This document shows, one piece after another, positions 16,195-24,615 of a stretch of DNA of 60,328 nucleotides; within the stretch, counting starts at the first letter, position 1; each line of letters begins with the position of its first letter. This DNA comes from Ruminococcus sp. (lineage in GTDB: Bacteria; Bacillota; Clostridia; Oscillospirales; Ruminococcaceae). The stretch lies in the NCBI GenBank assembly GCA_014799765.1, contig JAAVHK010000136.1, forward strand, positions 1-60,328, read 5' to 3'. The notes below the pieces were generated by a model, which made no database searches, was not told where the DNA came from, and saw only the letters and a program-made list of their open reading frames with translations. The translations under genes were made by a program, and so were the position numbers.

Positions 16195-17469
16195 ATGGGA
16201 AATTTTAACGGCGGATATATGAAAATTGATTCTTCAGACCATATTTCAGCCGAAAAAATCGGACGCACTGTAGCTTGTATATTTTCACCGAAAAACAATA
16301 AAAATCCGCTTGTCGTGGTGGGTCATGACGGCGGAGCTTCTGCCGGAAGTATATATGATTCAGTATGTCGGGGTGTAAGTTCTGCCGGAGTTGTTGCAGA
16401 GAAGTCAGGATTACTTATACCACCGGCTGTTTCATATCTCACGGCGAAACACAATGCCGATTCCGGAATAATGCTTACATCGTCAGCAGACGGAAATTTC
16501 TGTGAAATACGTCTTTATTCCGGAGGGGGTTATAAGCTCAGTCACGAAATATGCGAGGAAATAAAAAGAATAGTTTCCGGTTCACCGGAGGAACTTTCAA
16601 AGCGTATCAGAACCGGTAAGGGTGGCGTGATAGTATGCGAAAACGCCATTGAAGAGTATATCGGATTTATAAAGCAGTCTGTCCGGAATAGTTTTGACGG
16701 AATGAAAATAGCCGTAAGATGTCCTGACGGTAACGAAGATATAGCTATGAAAATTTTCCGTGAACTCGGTGCGGAAGTAAACATCATGCCGGAAGATAAT
16801 GTATGTTCAGGGTGTCAGTGTGGGTTTATTTTCGGAAATCACTGTGAATGCTGTACGGTCATTGACGAAAATAATATAACACTCGATAATGACAGGCTTT
16901 CAGCCGTATTTGCGAAATTTTTCAAGGAAAACAATTTACTTAAAAATAATACTTTTGTTGTCACTTACGGAGCAGGTTACGGATTCATGAAATTTGCGGA
17001 AGAAAATAATATATCCGTCGTGACTGCCGGTTTCGACGAAAAAAGCGTAATAACAAAAATGCTGGCGGACGGTTTCAACGTCGGTACGGATAATATGGGC
17101 AGAATTATTTTCCCTGACGAGATACTCACCGGTGACGGTTTTCTTACGGCTGTTAAACTTCTTTCGATAATGAGAAGTAAAAACATTAGGCTGGGCAGAC
17201 TGGCAGATATGAAACATTATTATCAGATGTCACTTGATGTGGATATTCCGCCGGAGTTTCGGGAAATATGGAAAAATGACTGTGTCATAACCGAACGCAT
17301 AGCGGATTATATACATTTGTTCGGGAACAGGGCAAAATTATTTGTACATGAAAATCCCGAAAAACCCTCTATAAGCATAACCGCTGAGGGTATGGATTAT
17401 AACGATATTAACGAGGCTGTCAACAGTATAGCCGGAAAAATAAGGGAAAGAATCCCGAAAGGAGCTTGA
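16195..17469 (+). CDS. Degenerate phosphohexomutase (GlmM-like), probably catalytically dead
   Basis: A 424-residue protein that follows GlmM along its whole length: VVVGHDGGASAGS matches the GRDTRxSG region, PPAVSYLTAKHNADSGIML precedes the phosphoserine loop, and FVVTYGAGYGFMKFAEENNI plus LTGDGFLTAVKLLSIM match domain 3. All four active-site motifs deviate from consensus. The phosphoserine loop SASHNP reads SSADGN, the metal loop DGDxDR reads FGNHCE, the sugar loop GEQSGH reads GTDNMGR, and the phosphate loop RPSGTE reads HENPEKP. The N-terminal FGTDGVRG and about 25 residues before the metal loop are missing. The frame is intact, so a non-catalytic role is likely. AAAGGAG precedes the ATG. 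Confidence 0.82.
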   Translation: MGNFNGGYMKIDSSDHISAEKIGRTVACIFSPKNNKNPLVVVGHDGGASAGSIYDSVCRGVSSAGVVAEKSGLLIPPAVSYLTAKHNADSGIMLTSSADGNFCEIRLYSGGGYKLSHEICEEIKRIVSGSPEELSKRIRTGKGGVIVCENAIEEYIGFIKQSVRNSFDGMKIAVRCPDGNEDIAMKIFRELGAEVNIMPEDNVCSGCQCGFIFGNHCECCTVIDENNITLDNDRLSAVFAKFFKENNLLKNNTFVVTYGAGYGFMKFAEENNISVVTAGFDEKSVITKMLADGFNVGTDNMGRIIFPDEILTGDGFLTAVKLLSIMRSKNIRLGRLADMKHYYQMSLDVDIPPEFREIWKNDCVITERIADYIHLFGNRAKLFVHENPEKPSISITAEGMDYNDINEAVNSIAGKIRERIPKGA

Positions 17470-17475
17470 TTATTT

Positions 17476-18339
17476 ATGAGAACTGCTGAAAACTGGAAAG
17501 ATTACAGAATTATTGATACTTCAGACGGCGAAAAACTCGAATCATGGGGAGGTATAAGCCTTGTACGTCCTGACCCGCAGATAATATGGAAAACTGAAAG
17601 AAAAAATCCGCTCTGGAATACTGCCGACGGTCATTATTACCGGTCAAATTCCGGTGGTGGTCAGTGGACTTTCAGACGGAAACTTCCGGACGTATGGAAT
17701 ATAAATTACGGAAATCTTAAATTCAATATAAAACCTACCGGCTTCAAACATACCGGACTGTTTCCGGAACAGGCTGTAAACTGGGATTTCATGTCGGAAA
17801 AAATAAAAAATGCCGGACGTGATATAAACGTACTTAATCTTTTTGCCTATACCGGTGGAGCTACTCTTGCGTGTGCAGACGCCGGAGCTTCTGTGTGTCA
17901 TGTAGATGCCTCTAAAGGTATGGTACAGTGGGCAAGGGAAAACGCCGGTATTTCCGGACTTTCCGGAAAGCCGATACGCTGGATTGTAGACGACTGCGAA
18001 AAATTCATAGCACGTGAAATACGTCGGGGCAGACGTTACGACGCTGTCATAATGGACCCTCCGAGTTATGGCAGAGGTCCTTCCGGTGAAATATGGAAAC
18101 TTGAAAATTCAATATATGACCTCGTGAAATTATGTTCCGGTGTACTTTCGGATAATCCGTTATTTTTCCTGATAAACAGCTATACAACAGGCTTATCGCC
18201 GTCGGTAATGGGTTACATAGCAGGAACTGTACTTTCTGAAAAATTCGGTGGTGAGGTATCTTTTGACGAGATAGGACTTCCGGTAGAATCAACCGGCATG
18301 ACGTTGCCATGCGGTTCTACGGCTATATGGCAGAGGTGA
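17476..18339 (+). CDS. Class I SAM-dependent methyltransferase, RlmI/RlmK-like
   Basis: A 287-residue methyltransferase. The AdoMet-binding motif I is VLNLFAYTGGATLACADAGA, motif II is HVDASKGMVQWARENA, and the catalytic region is VIMDPPSYGRGPSGE, typical of the RlmI/RlmK group that methylates cytosine or guanine in 23S rRNA. The PUA domain found in RlmI is absent, so the exact substrate is unknown. It lies six bases after the phosphohexomutase-like gene with AAAGGAG upstream. Confidence 0.85.
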   Translation: MRTAENWKDYRIIDTSDGEKLESWGGISLVRPDPQIIWKTERKNPLWNTADGHYYRSNSGGGQWTFRRKLPDVWNINYGNLKFNIKPTGFKHTGLFPEQAVNWDFMSEKIKNAGRDINVLNLFAYTGGATLACADAGASVCHVDASKGMVQWARENAGISGLSGKPIRWIVDDCEKFIAREIRRGRRYDAVIMDPPSYGRGPSGEIWKLENSIYDLVKLCSGVLSDNPLFFLINSYTTGLSPSVMGYIAGTVLSEKFGGEVSFDEIGLPVESTGMTLPCGSTAIWQR

Positions 18340-18345
18340 TTATAT

Positions 18346-18534
18346 ATGATAGAAAAACTTGTCGGGAATTTTGTTGAAATATATAACATACAGGAAAGAT
18401 TTTTAGGTAGCGGTACAGTTGTTGAAGTCGACGACAAATGGATTAAAATGGACTGTACCACCGAAGACGGCTATTCAGTCACAAGGATTATTAAAATAGA
18501 TGTAATCGGGCGTATATCATATTGTGATGATTAA
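18346..18534 (+). CDS. Small conserved-looking protein of 62 residues
   Basis: A short beta-rich protein (VEIYNIQERFLGSGTVVEVDD) with a possible SH3-like or small barrel fold. I do not recognise a named family. AGGTGAT precedes the ATG by six bases. Its last codons overlap the start of the next small gene. Confidence 0.65.
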   Translation: MIEKLVGNFVEIYNIQERFLGSGTVVEVDDKWIKMDCTTEDGYSVTRIIKIDVIGRISYCDD

Positions 18535-18688
18535 ATTTAAAAAAATCTTTTTTATAGTTATTGTAATTTTTTCACTGACCAGTTGTGGTACATATTTTCC
18601 GGAAGAACTGGAAAGAGCTACTTTATCACATTTTGACGGTATTCAGCTTACCGACGACGTGAAAAATTTTATAAATAAATATTACTGA
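18527..18688 (+). CDS. Small lipoprotein of 53 residues
   Basis: The ATG at 18527 lies inside the end of the preceding gene in another frame, and the stop is TGA at 18686. The N-terminus has a Lys-rich start, a hydrophobic core (IFFIVIVIF) and a lipobox LTSC with the cysteine at residue 20. The mature part would be only about 34 residues. It is easily missed because of its length. The signal peptide and the tight fit between genes argue that it is real; function unknown. Confidence 0.6.
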   Translation: MIKFKKIFFIVIVIFSLTSCGTYFPEELERATLSHFDGIQLTDDVKNFINKYY

Positions 18689-18707
18689 TATTTCGGAAAG
18701 GATATAA

Positions 18708-19553
18708 ATGGATAATATCATTGAAATAAGAAATCTGCATTTCCGCTATGATTCTGAAACGGAAAATAATTCGCCGGAAGTTCTCAAGGGCATAGACCTT
18801 GACATTAAAAAAGGTGAATTTGTTGCGGTATTAGGTCATAACGGTTCAGGAAAATCAACACTTGCGAAACATCTTAACGGCATACTTACGGCAACTTCCG
18901 GTACTGTCATTGTAGGTGGCATAGATACTTCCGACGAATCGAAGCTGTTTCAGTTACGACAGCGTGCCGGTATGGTCTTTCAGAATCCGGATAATCAGAT
19001 TGTTTCTTCAATAGTGGAGGAAGATGTTGCATTTGCTCTGGAAAATTTAGGCGTTCCGTATCCGGAAATGCGTAAGCGAGTTGACGAGGCTTTAAAAGCG
19101 GTAAATATGTACGATTACAGACTTCATTCACCGGCACAGCTTTCGGGAGGTCAGAAACAAAGGGTAGCTATCGCCGGAATAATTGCAATGCGTCCGGAGT
19201 GCATCATACTTGACGAACCTACCGCCATGCTTGACCCACAAGGTAGAAAAGAAGTAATTTCGGCTATACGGAAACTCAATCGGGAATACGGTATAACAAT
19301 AGTCCTGATAACTCACTACATGGACGAGGCTTCACTATGTGACCGTATTGTAGTAATGGACAAGGGGCGAGTTGTATTGGATGATATACCTGTAAAAGTT
19401 TTTTCGCAGGTGGAAATTTTACGGGCAATCGGTCTTGACGTTCCACAGGTAACGGAATTATGCTGGAATCTCAGGAAATCCGGTCTTGAAATTTCACCTG
19501 AAATAATATCCGAAGAAGAATGCGTAAAAGCATTATTAAAATTATTTAATTGA
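18708..19553 (+). CDS. ecfA1: Energy-coupling factor transporter ATPase 1
   Basis: ATPase of an ECF-type vitamin/metal importer (281 residues). Walker A is GHNGSGKST at residues 43-51, the Q-loop is QNPDNQIVSSIVEEDVAF, the signature is LSGGQKQR, Walker B is CIILDEPTAMLDP, and the switch His is in LITHYMDEA. It works as a heterodimer with EcfA2 on EcfT; substrate-binding S components are encoded elsewhere. Normally ecfA2 follows directly, but here two LRR-dockerin genes lie between them. Confidence 0.95.
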   Translation: MDNIIEIRNLHFRYDSETENNSPEVLKGIDLDIKKGEFVAVLGHNGSGKSTLAKHLNGILTATSGTVIVGGIDTSDESKLFQLRQRAGMVFQNPDNQIVSSIVEEDVAFALENLGVPYPEMRKRVDEALKAVNMYDYRLHSPAQLSGGQKQRVAIAGIIAMRPECIILDEPTAMLDPQGRKEVISAIRKLNREYGITIVLITHYMDEASLCDRIVVMDKGRVVLDDIPVKVFSQVEILRAIGLDVPQVTELCWNLRKSGLEISPEIISEEECVKALLKLFN

Positions 19554-19568
19554 AAAGGAGTATTTATT

Positions 19569-21530
19569 ATGAAAGTAAACAGAATTTTAGCCGGTATTAT
19601 GGCAGTATGCGTAATGGGTTTTGGTGTACCATATGTAAATGCGGTTACGGAGAATAATTCTATAATGACAGCCGGTGCGGATTACGAAGAGGAAGAAACA
19701 AACTACACAGAGGGAACATATAACAAAGTAATCAGGTACAGAAATTACGGTAATTATATCGAGATTGCAAGATGTTATGAATACGAAAAAGAAGTTGTTA
19801 TACCGGCGGAGATTGACGGCTTACCGGTAACAAGTATCGGCGAAAGTGCATTTCGTGGTTGTGATGTTTTAACATCATTGACGCTTCCGGACAGTATAAC
19901 AAGTATCGGAGACTATGCATTCTGTGAATGTGAAGTTTTACCATCAATAAAAATTCCGGATGGTGTAACAAGTATAGGAGACAGTGCATTTGCTGGTTGC
20001 TATGGTTTGACATCTATAGAAATTCCGGACAGTGTAAAGATTATCGGAGATTATGCATTTTATAGTTGCCGTGGTTTAAAATCAGTGAAACTTCCTGCCG
20101 GTTTAACAAGTATAGGAGAGTGGACATTTTCTGATTGCGGAAGTTTAACATCAATAAAAATTCCACAAAAGGTAACAAGTATCGGAGAATATGCATTTCA
20201 GATATGCAAAAGTTTAACATCAATAGAAATTCCCGCTGGTGTAACAAGTATAGGAGACAGTGCATTTGCTGGTTGCATGGGTCTTACATCAATAAAAATT
20301 CCTGCCGGTGTAACAAGTATCGGCAATAATGAATTTTCTTATTGCTTTGGTCTTACATCAATAGAAATTCCAGACGGTATAACAAGTATCGGAGACAATG
20401 CATTTAATGGTTGCAGTGGTCTTACATCAATAAAAATTCCTGCCGGTGTAACAAGTATAGGAGACAGTGCATTTGGTGGTTGTAGTGGTCTTACATCAAT
20501 AGAAATTCCTGCCGGTGTAACAAATATCGGAATGGATACATTTGCAGGTTGCAGTGGTCTGACGTCTATAGAAATTCCCGACAGTGTAACCAGTATCGAA
20601 AGGAGTGCATTTGAAAATTGCATTAGTCTGACATCTATAGAAATTCCCGACGGTGTAACAAGTATCGGTGAAAGTACATTCAGTGATTGCAGTAATCTTA
20701 CATCTGTAAAAATGTCAGATAGTCTGACAAGTATCGGCATAAGTGCATTTGAAAATTGCATTAGTCTGACATCTGTAGAAATTCCTGACAGTCTGACAAA
20801 TATCGGCGAAAAGACATTTAATGGTTGCAGTGGTCTGACATCTATAGACATTCCCGACGGTGTAACAAGTATCGGCGGAAGTGCATTTAAGAATTGCAGT
20901 AGTTTAATATCGGTAGAAATTCCCGACACTGTAACCGATATTGACAATTATGCATTTTCGGGTTGTAGTGGTATGACATCATTAAAAATTTCAGCCGGTG
21001 TAAAAAATCTTGGATTAGGTGTATTTTATGAATGTAGTAATCTGAAATCAATAGAAATTCCGGCAAGTGTAATAAATATCGGGGTACAGGCATTCAGTGG
21101 ATGCAGTAATCTGACATCAGTAGAAATTCCGGAAAGTGTAAAAAGTGTCAGACTATATGCATTTGATAAATGCAGTAGTTTAAAGGAAATGACTTTTTTA
21201 AATCCTGAATGTGATATTTATGACGCTTCTGCTACAATAGGCGATACAGTAACAATATACGGCTATGAAAACTCCACGGCACAGGAATACGCCGAAAAAT
21301 ATGACAGAAAATTTGTCACACTGGGAGAAGCTCCGGAAAAAGAGGTCATAACAGGCGATATAAACGGCGACAATAAAGTAAGTATAGCCGACGCTGTACT
21401 TCTTCAGACTTATATTTTAGGTAAGAATAATCTTAAATCGGGACAGTTTAAGAGAGCTGACCTCACCGGCGACGGCGTTGTAGATGCTTTTGATATGATT
21501 CTTTTAAGACGTATGATTCTTGAAAAATAA
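19569..21530 (+). CDS. Secreted BspA-type leucine-rich-repeat protein with C-terminal type I dockerin (1)
   Basis: A 653-residue protein. The signal peptide spans residues 1-25 (hydrophobic core ILAGIMAVCVMGFGV). From residue 78 come about 20 LRR_5/BspA repeats of 23 residues (consensus LTSIEIPDGVTSIGDSAFAGCSG). A linker with YGYENSTAQEYAEKY precedes a dockerin with two calcium-loop repeats, GDINGDNKVSIADAVLLQTY and ADLTGDGVVDAFDMILLRRM. BspA-type repeats are linked to adhesion or substrate binding. The dockerin implies docking onto a cohesin. It starts 15 bases after ecfA1 with AAAAGGAG, so it should be transcribed with the transporter. Confidence 0.93.
   Translation: MKVNRILAGIMAVCVMGFGVPYVNAVTENNSIMTAGADYEEEETNYTEGTYNKVIRYRNYGNYIEIARCYEYEKEVVIPAEIDGLPVTSIGESAFRGCDVLTSLTLPDSITSIGDYAFCECEVLPSIKIPDGVTSIGDSAFAGCYGLTSIEIPDSVKIIGDYAFYSCRGLKSVKLPAGLTSIGEWTFSDCGSLTSIKIPQKVTSIGEYAFQICKSLTSIEIPAGVTSIGDSAFAGCMGLTSIKIPAGVTSIGNNEFSYCFGLTSIEIPDGITSIGDNAFNGCSGLTSIKIPAGVTSIGDSAFGGCSGLTSIEIPAGVTNIGMDTFAGCSGLTSIEIPDSVTSIERSAFENCISLTSIEIPDGVTSIGESTFSDCSNLTSVKMSDSLTSIGISAFENCISLTSVEIPDSLTNIGEKTFNGCSGLTSIDIPDGVTSIGGSAFKNCSSLISVEIPDTVTDIDNYAFSGCSGMTSLKISAGVKNLGLGVFYECSNLKSIEIPASVINIGVQAFSGCSNLTSVEIPESVKSVRLYAFDKCSSLKEMTFLNPECDIYDASATIGDTVTIYGYENSTAQEYAEKYDRKFVTLGEAPEKEVITGDINGDNKVSIADAVLLQTYILGKNNLKSGQFKRADLTGDGVVDAFDMILLRRMILEK
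19869..21179 (+). repeat. Nineteen tandem 69-bp coding repeats (LRR units)
   Basis: Exactly 19 consecutive 69-bp units, each encoding 23 residues, with blocks such as ATAGAAATTCC and GTAACAAGTATCGG recurring almost unchanged. The internal units are nearly identical, which suggests copy-number change or homogenisation by recombination. Confidence 0.9.
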
Positions 21531-21557
21531 AATTATTCAGTGAAAAGGAGGAAAAAA

Positions 21558-22925
21558 ATGAAAGTAAACAGAATAATTGCCAGTATTATGGCAGTATGCG
21601 TAATGGGCTGTGGTGTTCCGTATGTGAATACCGTTCCGGAGAATAATTCCGTAATTACAGCCGGTGCGGTAGACGAAGCAGACTACACAGAGGGTACATA
21701 TGAACAACTGACATACAAAAATTACGGAGATTACATAGAAATTTCCGATTGTGACGAATCCGCAACAGAAGTTGTTATACCAACGGAGATAGACGGCGTG
21801 CCGGTAACACGTATCGGAGAATATGCATTTCATGATTGTATCAGTTTAACATCAGTAGAAATTCCTCATAGTGTAACAATTATTGGACGTTTTGCATTTT
21901 ATCTTTGCAATGATTTAAAATCAATAGAAATTCCCGATAGTATAATAAGTATTGAAGCCTTTGCATTTGTAGATTGCAGTAGTTTAAAATCAATAGAAAT
22001 TCCTGATAGTATAACAAGTATTGGATATCGTGCATTTGCTGGTTGCAGTAGTTTGACATCAATAGAAATTCCTGATAGTTTAACAAATATTGGTGGCGAA
22101 GCTTTTATTGAAACATTATGGCTTGAAGAAAAGCAGAAAGAGAATCCGCTTGTTGTTGTAAACAATGTTCTGATTGATGGTAAAACCTGTATGGGTGATA
22201 TTGTTATTCCCGACAGTGTAACAAGTATCGGAGAATGTGCGTTTTCTGATTGTATTAGTTTAACATCAGTAAAAATTCCCGATAATGTAACAAGTATTGG
22301 AGAGTATGCATTTTCTGATTGCAGTAATTTAATATCAGTAGAAATTCCCGATAGTGTAACAAGTATTGAATCCGATATATTTAGTGGTTGCAGTGGTTTA
22401 ACATCAATAGAAATTCCTGATAGTATAACAAACATCGAATACAGTGCATTTCAGAAATGCAGTAGTTTAACGTCAATAGAAATTCCCGATAGTGTAATAA
22501 GTATGCAGAATCAAGCATTTTATCGTTGTAAAAGTTTAACATCAATAACTATCTTAAATCCTGAATGTTATATTTATGATTATAATTCTACGATTTCAAA
22601 TGGATATAATGAAAATAAAGGTGGTTTTTATTTTGACGGCACTATATACGGCTATGAAAACTCTACCGCACAGGCATACGCTGAAAAATATAATAGAAAA
22701 TTTGTCTCACTGGGAGAAGCTCCGGAAAAAGATACCATAACAGGCGACATTAACGGCGACAATAAAGTAAGTATAGCCGACGCTGTATTACTTCAGTCGT
22801 ATATTTTAGGTGGACAGGAACTTACAGAAGAAAAGTTTAAGAGGGCAGACCTCACCGGCGACGGCTTTGTTGATTCTTTTGATATGGTTCTGTTAAGACG
22901 TATGATTATTGAGAATAACAAATAA
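21558..22925 (+). CDS. Secreted BspA-type leucine-rich-repeat protein with C-terminal type I dockerin (2)
   Basis: A 455-residue tandem paralogue of the preceding gene. The signal peptide and the dockerin are nearly the same (GDINGDNKVSIADAVLLQSY, ADLTGDGFVDSFDMVLLRRM). It has about nine 23-residue repeats, interrupted after the fourth by an island (LWLEEKQKENPLVVV) common in BspA proteins. The ATG at 21558 is chosen because AAAAGGAGG lies six bases before it; an in-frame GTG at 21540 lies ahead of that site. Duplication with change of repeat number is the simplest history. Only 14 bases separate it from ecfA2. Confidence 0.93.
   Translation: MKVNRIIASIMAVCVMGCGVPYVNTVPENNSVITAGAVDEADYTEGTYEQLTYKNYGDYIEISDCDESATEVVIPTEIDGVPVTRIGEYAFHDCISLTSVEIPHSVTIIGRFAFYLCNDLKSIEIPDSIISIEAFAFVDCSSLKSIEIPDSITSIGYRAFAGCSSLTSIEIPDSLTNIGGEAFIETLWLEEKQKENPLVVVNNVLIDGKTCMGDIVIPDSVTSIGECAFSDCISLTSVKIPDNVTSIGEYAFSDCSNLISVEIPDSVTSIESDIFSGCSGLTSIEIPDSITNIEYSAFQKCSSLTSIEIPDSVISMQNQAFYRCKSLTSITILNPECYIYDYNSTISNGYNENKGGFYFDGTIYGYENSTAQAYAEKYNRKFVSLGEAPEKDTITGDINGDNKVSIADAVLLQSYILGGQELTEEKFKRADLTGDGFVDSFDMVLLRRMIIENNK
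21846..22540 (+). repeat. Second block of 69-bp LRR coding repeats
   Basis: About nine units of the same 69-bp repeat as the block at 19869-21179, split into two groups by a non-repeat island near 22105-22200. Confidence 0.8.
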
Positions 22926-22939
22926 AAAGGAGTGATAAA

Positions 22940-23806
22940 ATGGCAGTCCTGAAAACCGAAGAACTTACTTATATATACAGTCAGGGTACGCCGTTTGAAA
23001 AAACTGCCGTTGACCACGTAAATCTTGAAATAAACGAGGGCGAAATAATCGGGATAATGGGTCATACAGGTTCAGGGAAATCAACGCTGATACAGCATTT
23101 CAACGGATTACTGAAAGGAACTTCCGGAAAAATTTATCTTGACGGTAAGGACATATGGGAAAATAAATCAGAAATAAGACAGGTACGGTTTAAAGTGGGT
23201 TTGGTTTTTCAGTATCCGGAGTATCAGATTTTTGAGGAAACTGTCTATAAAGATATAGCATTCGGGTGCAGGAATATGGGTCTTGACGACAAGGAAATAA
23301 AACGCCGTGTGATAGAAACCGCCCATGATATAGGGCTTCCGGAAGAAATACTTGAAAAATCACCGTTTGAACTTTCCGGCGGTCAGAAACGGCGTGTAGC
23401 TATAGCCGGAGTAATGGCAATGAATCCACGGGTACTTATTCTTGACGAACCCACAGCCGGTCTTGACCCTATGGGACGTGACAGGATTTTTGAATATATA
23501 AAGGCGTATCATAAAAAGACAGGAAATACTATAATGATAGTCTCGCACAGTATGGAGGATATAGCCCGATTTGCCGACAGAATACTTGTAATGAATAATG
23601 GTAGCGTTTTCTGTTTCGACGAGACAGAAAAAGTTTTTTCACGTGCGGAAGAAATTTCACGTATAGGTCTCGACGTACCGCAGATAACTAAAGTCTTTAT
23701 GGAACTGAAAAAACATGGTCTTGATTTTGGTACGGAAATATATACAGTTGACTATGCAAAGGAAGTAATTTTAAAAAAACTAAAGGAGAGAGGCATTATA
23801 TGCTGA
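22940..23806 (+). CDS. ecfA2: Energy-coupling factor transporter ATPase 2
   Basis: The second ECF ATPase (288 residues). Walker A is GHTGSGKST, the Q-loop is QYPEYQIFEETVYKDI, the signature is LSGGQKRR, Walker B is VLILDEPTAGLDP, and the switch His is in MIVSHSMEDI. QYPEYQ is typical of the EcfA2 (EcfA') subunit. AAAAAGGAG precedes the ATG. It overlaps ecfT by seven bases. Confidence 0.95.
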   Translation: MAVLKTEELTYIYSQGTPFEKTAVDHVNLEINEGEIIGIMGHTGSGKSTLIQHFNGLLKGTSGKIYLDGKDIWENKSEIRQVRFKVGLVFQYPEYQIFEETVYKDIAFGCRNMGLDDKEIKRRVIETAHDIGLPEEILEKSPFELSGGQKRRVAIAGVMAMNPRVLILDEPTAGLDPMGRDRIFEYIKAYHKKTGNTIMIVSHSMEDIARFADRILVMNNGSVFCFDETEKVFSRAEEISRIGLDVPQITKVFMELKKHGLDFGTEIYTVDYAKEVILKKLKERGIIC

Positions 23807-24603
23807 AAGATATTACAATAGGACAGTATTTCCCGATAGACAGTATAATACATCGCCTTGACCCTCGGTTTAAGATAGTCATGACGCTTATATTTATAAT
23901 AATGCTTTTTACCGGCGAATCTTTCATATGTATGGGAATAAGTGCAGTATATACATTGATAGCAGTATTTCTTTCGAGAATAAAATTAAGAATGTTCTGC
24001 AAAAGCATTAAACCTTTGATGCCGTTTCTGTTTATAACGGCAGTATTGAATCTGCTTTTTGTCAGTGACGGAGATGTTTATTTTCACTGGAAATTCATTA
24101 AAATAACTTCCGACGGAATAAATGTCAGTGTATTCATGATAATAAGAATTGTGCTTCTTATAATCGGGAGTTCCCTGCTCACGTATACAACTTCTCCTAT
24201 AACCCTTACTGATGCCGTGGAAAAACTTCTTTCACCGCTGAAAAGATTTAAATTTCCGGTACACGAGCTTGCTATGATGATGTCCATTGCATTGAGATTC
24301 ATTCCTACACTCATTGAGGAAACGGACAGGATAATTTCCGCACAGAAAGCACGGGGAGCTGAAATTGATACCGGCAATCTTACAGACAGGGCGAAAAATA
24401 TGGTATCAATATTAGTACCGCTTTTTATATCGGCGTTCCGGAGAGCCGACGAACTCGCCACCGCTATGGAGTGCAGATGTTATAATGGCGGTGAGGGAAG
24501 AACACGTCTCCGCCAGTTGAAATCCTCACCGGCAGACTATATGGCACTTGCAGTGACAATACTTTTCTTTGTATGCGTAATTATTTTAAATATATTTATT
24601 TGA
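23800..24603 (+). CDS. ecfT: Energy-coupling factor transporter transmembrane protein
   Basis: The 267-residue transmembrane scaffold of the ECF importer, with about six hydrophobic segments. Two cytoplasmic coupling helices carry the Ala-Arg-Gly type motifs, AQKARGAEID and AMECRCYNGG; the second is the variant often seen as ARCY. It connects EcfA1/EcfA2 to exchangeable S components. Overlap with ecfA2 suggests coupled translation. Confidence 0.94.
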   Translation: MLKDITIGQYFPIDSIIHRLDPRFKIVMTLIFIIMLFTGESFICMGISAVYTLIAVFLSRIKLRMFCKSIKPLMPFLFITAVLNLLFVSDGDVYFHWKFIKITSDGINVSVFMIIRIVLLIIGSSLLTYTTSPITLTDAVEKLLSPLKRFKFPVHELAMMMSIALRFIPTLIEETDRIISAQKARGAEIDTGNLTDRAKNMVSILVPLFISAFRRADELATAMECRCYNGGEGRTRLRQLKSSPADYMALAVTILFFVCVIILNIFI

Positions 24604-24615
24604 GGTAAAAAAGAA

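Noticed and set aside
16195..17469. Active glmM
   Set aside because: All four catalytic motifs deviate from the consensus; naming it glmM would be misleading.
18907..19137. Several minus-strand open frames opposite ecfA1 and neighbouring genes
   Set aside because: Shadows of real genes in AT-rich DNA, lacking ribosome sites.
20339..20947. Long minus-strand open frame (202 codons) inside the first LRR-dockerin gene
   Set aside because: It is the antisense shadow of the 69-bp repeats; it has no ribosome site and its repeats only mirror the sense repeats.
19869..21179. Regular repeats that could suggest a CRISPR array
   Set aside because: The 69-bp units are contiguous coding repeats without unique spacers or cas genes.
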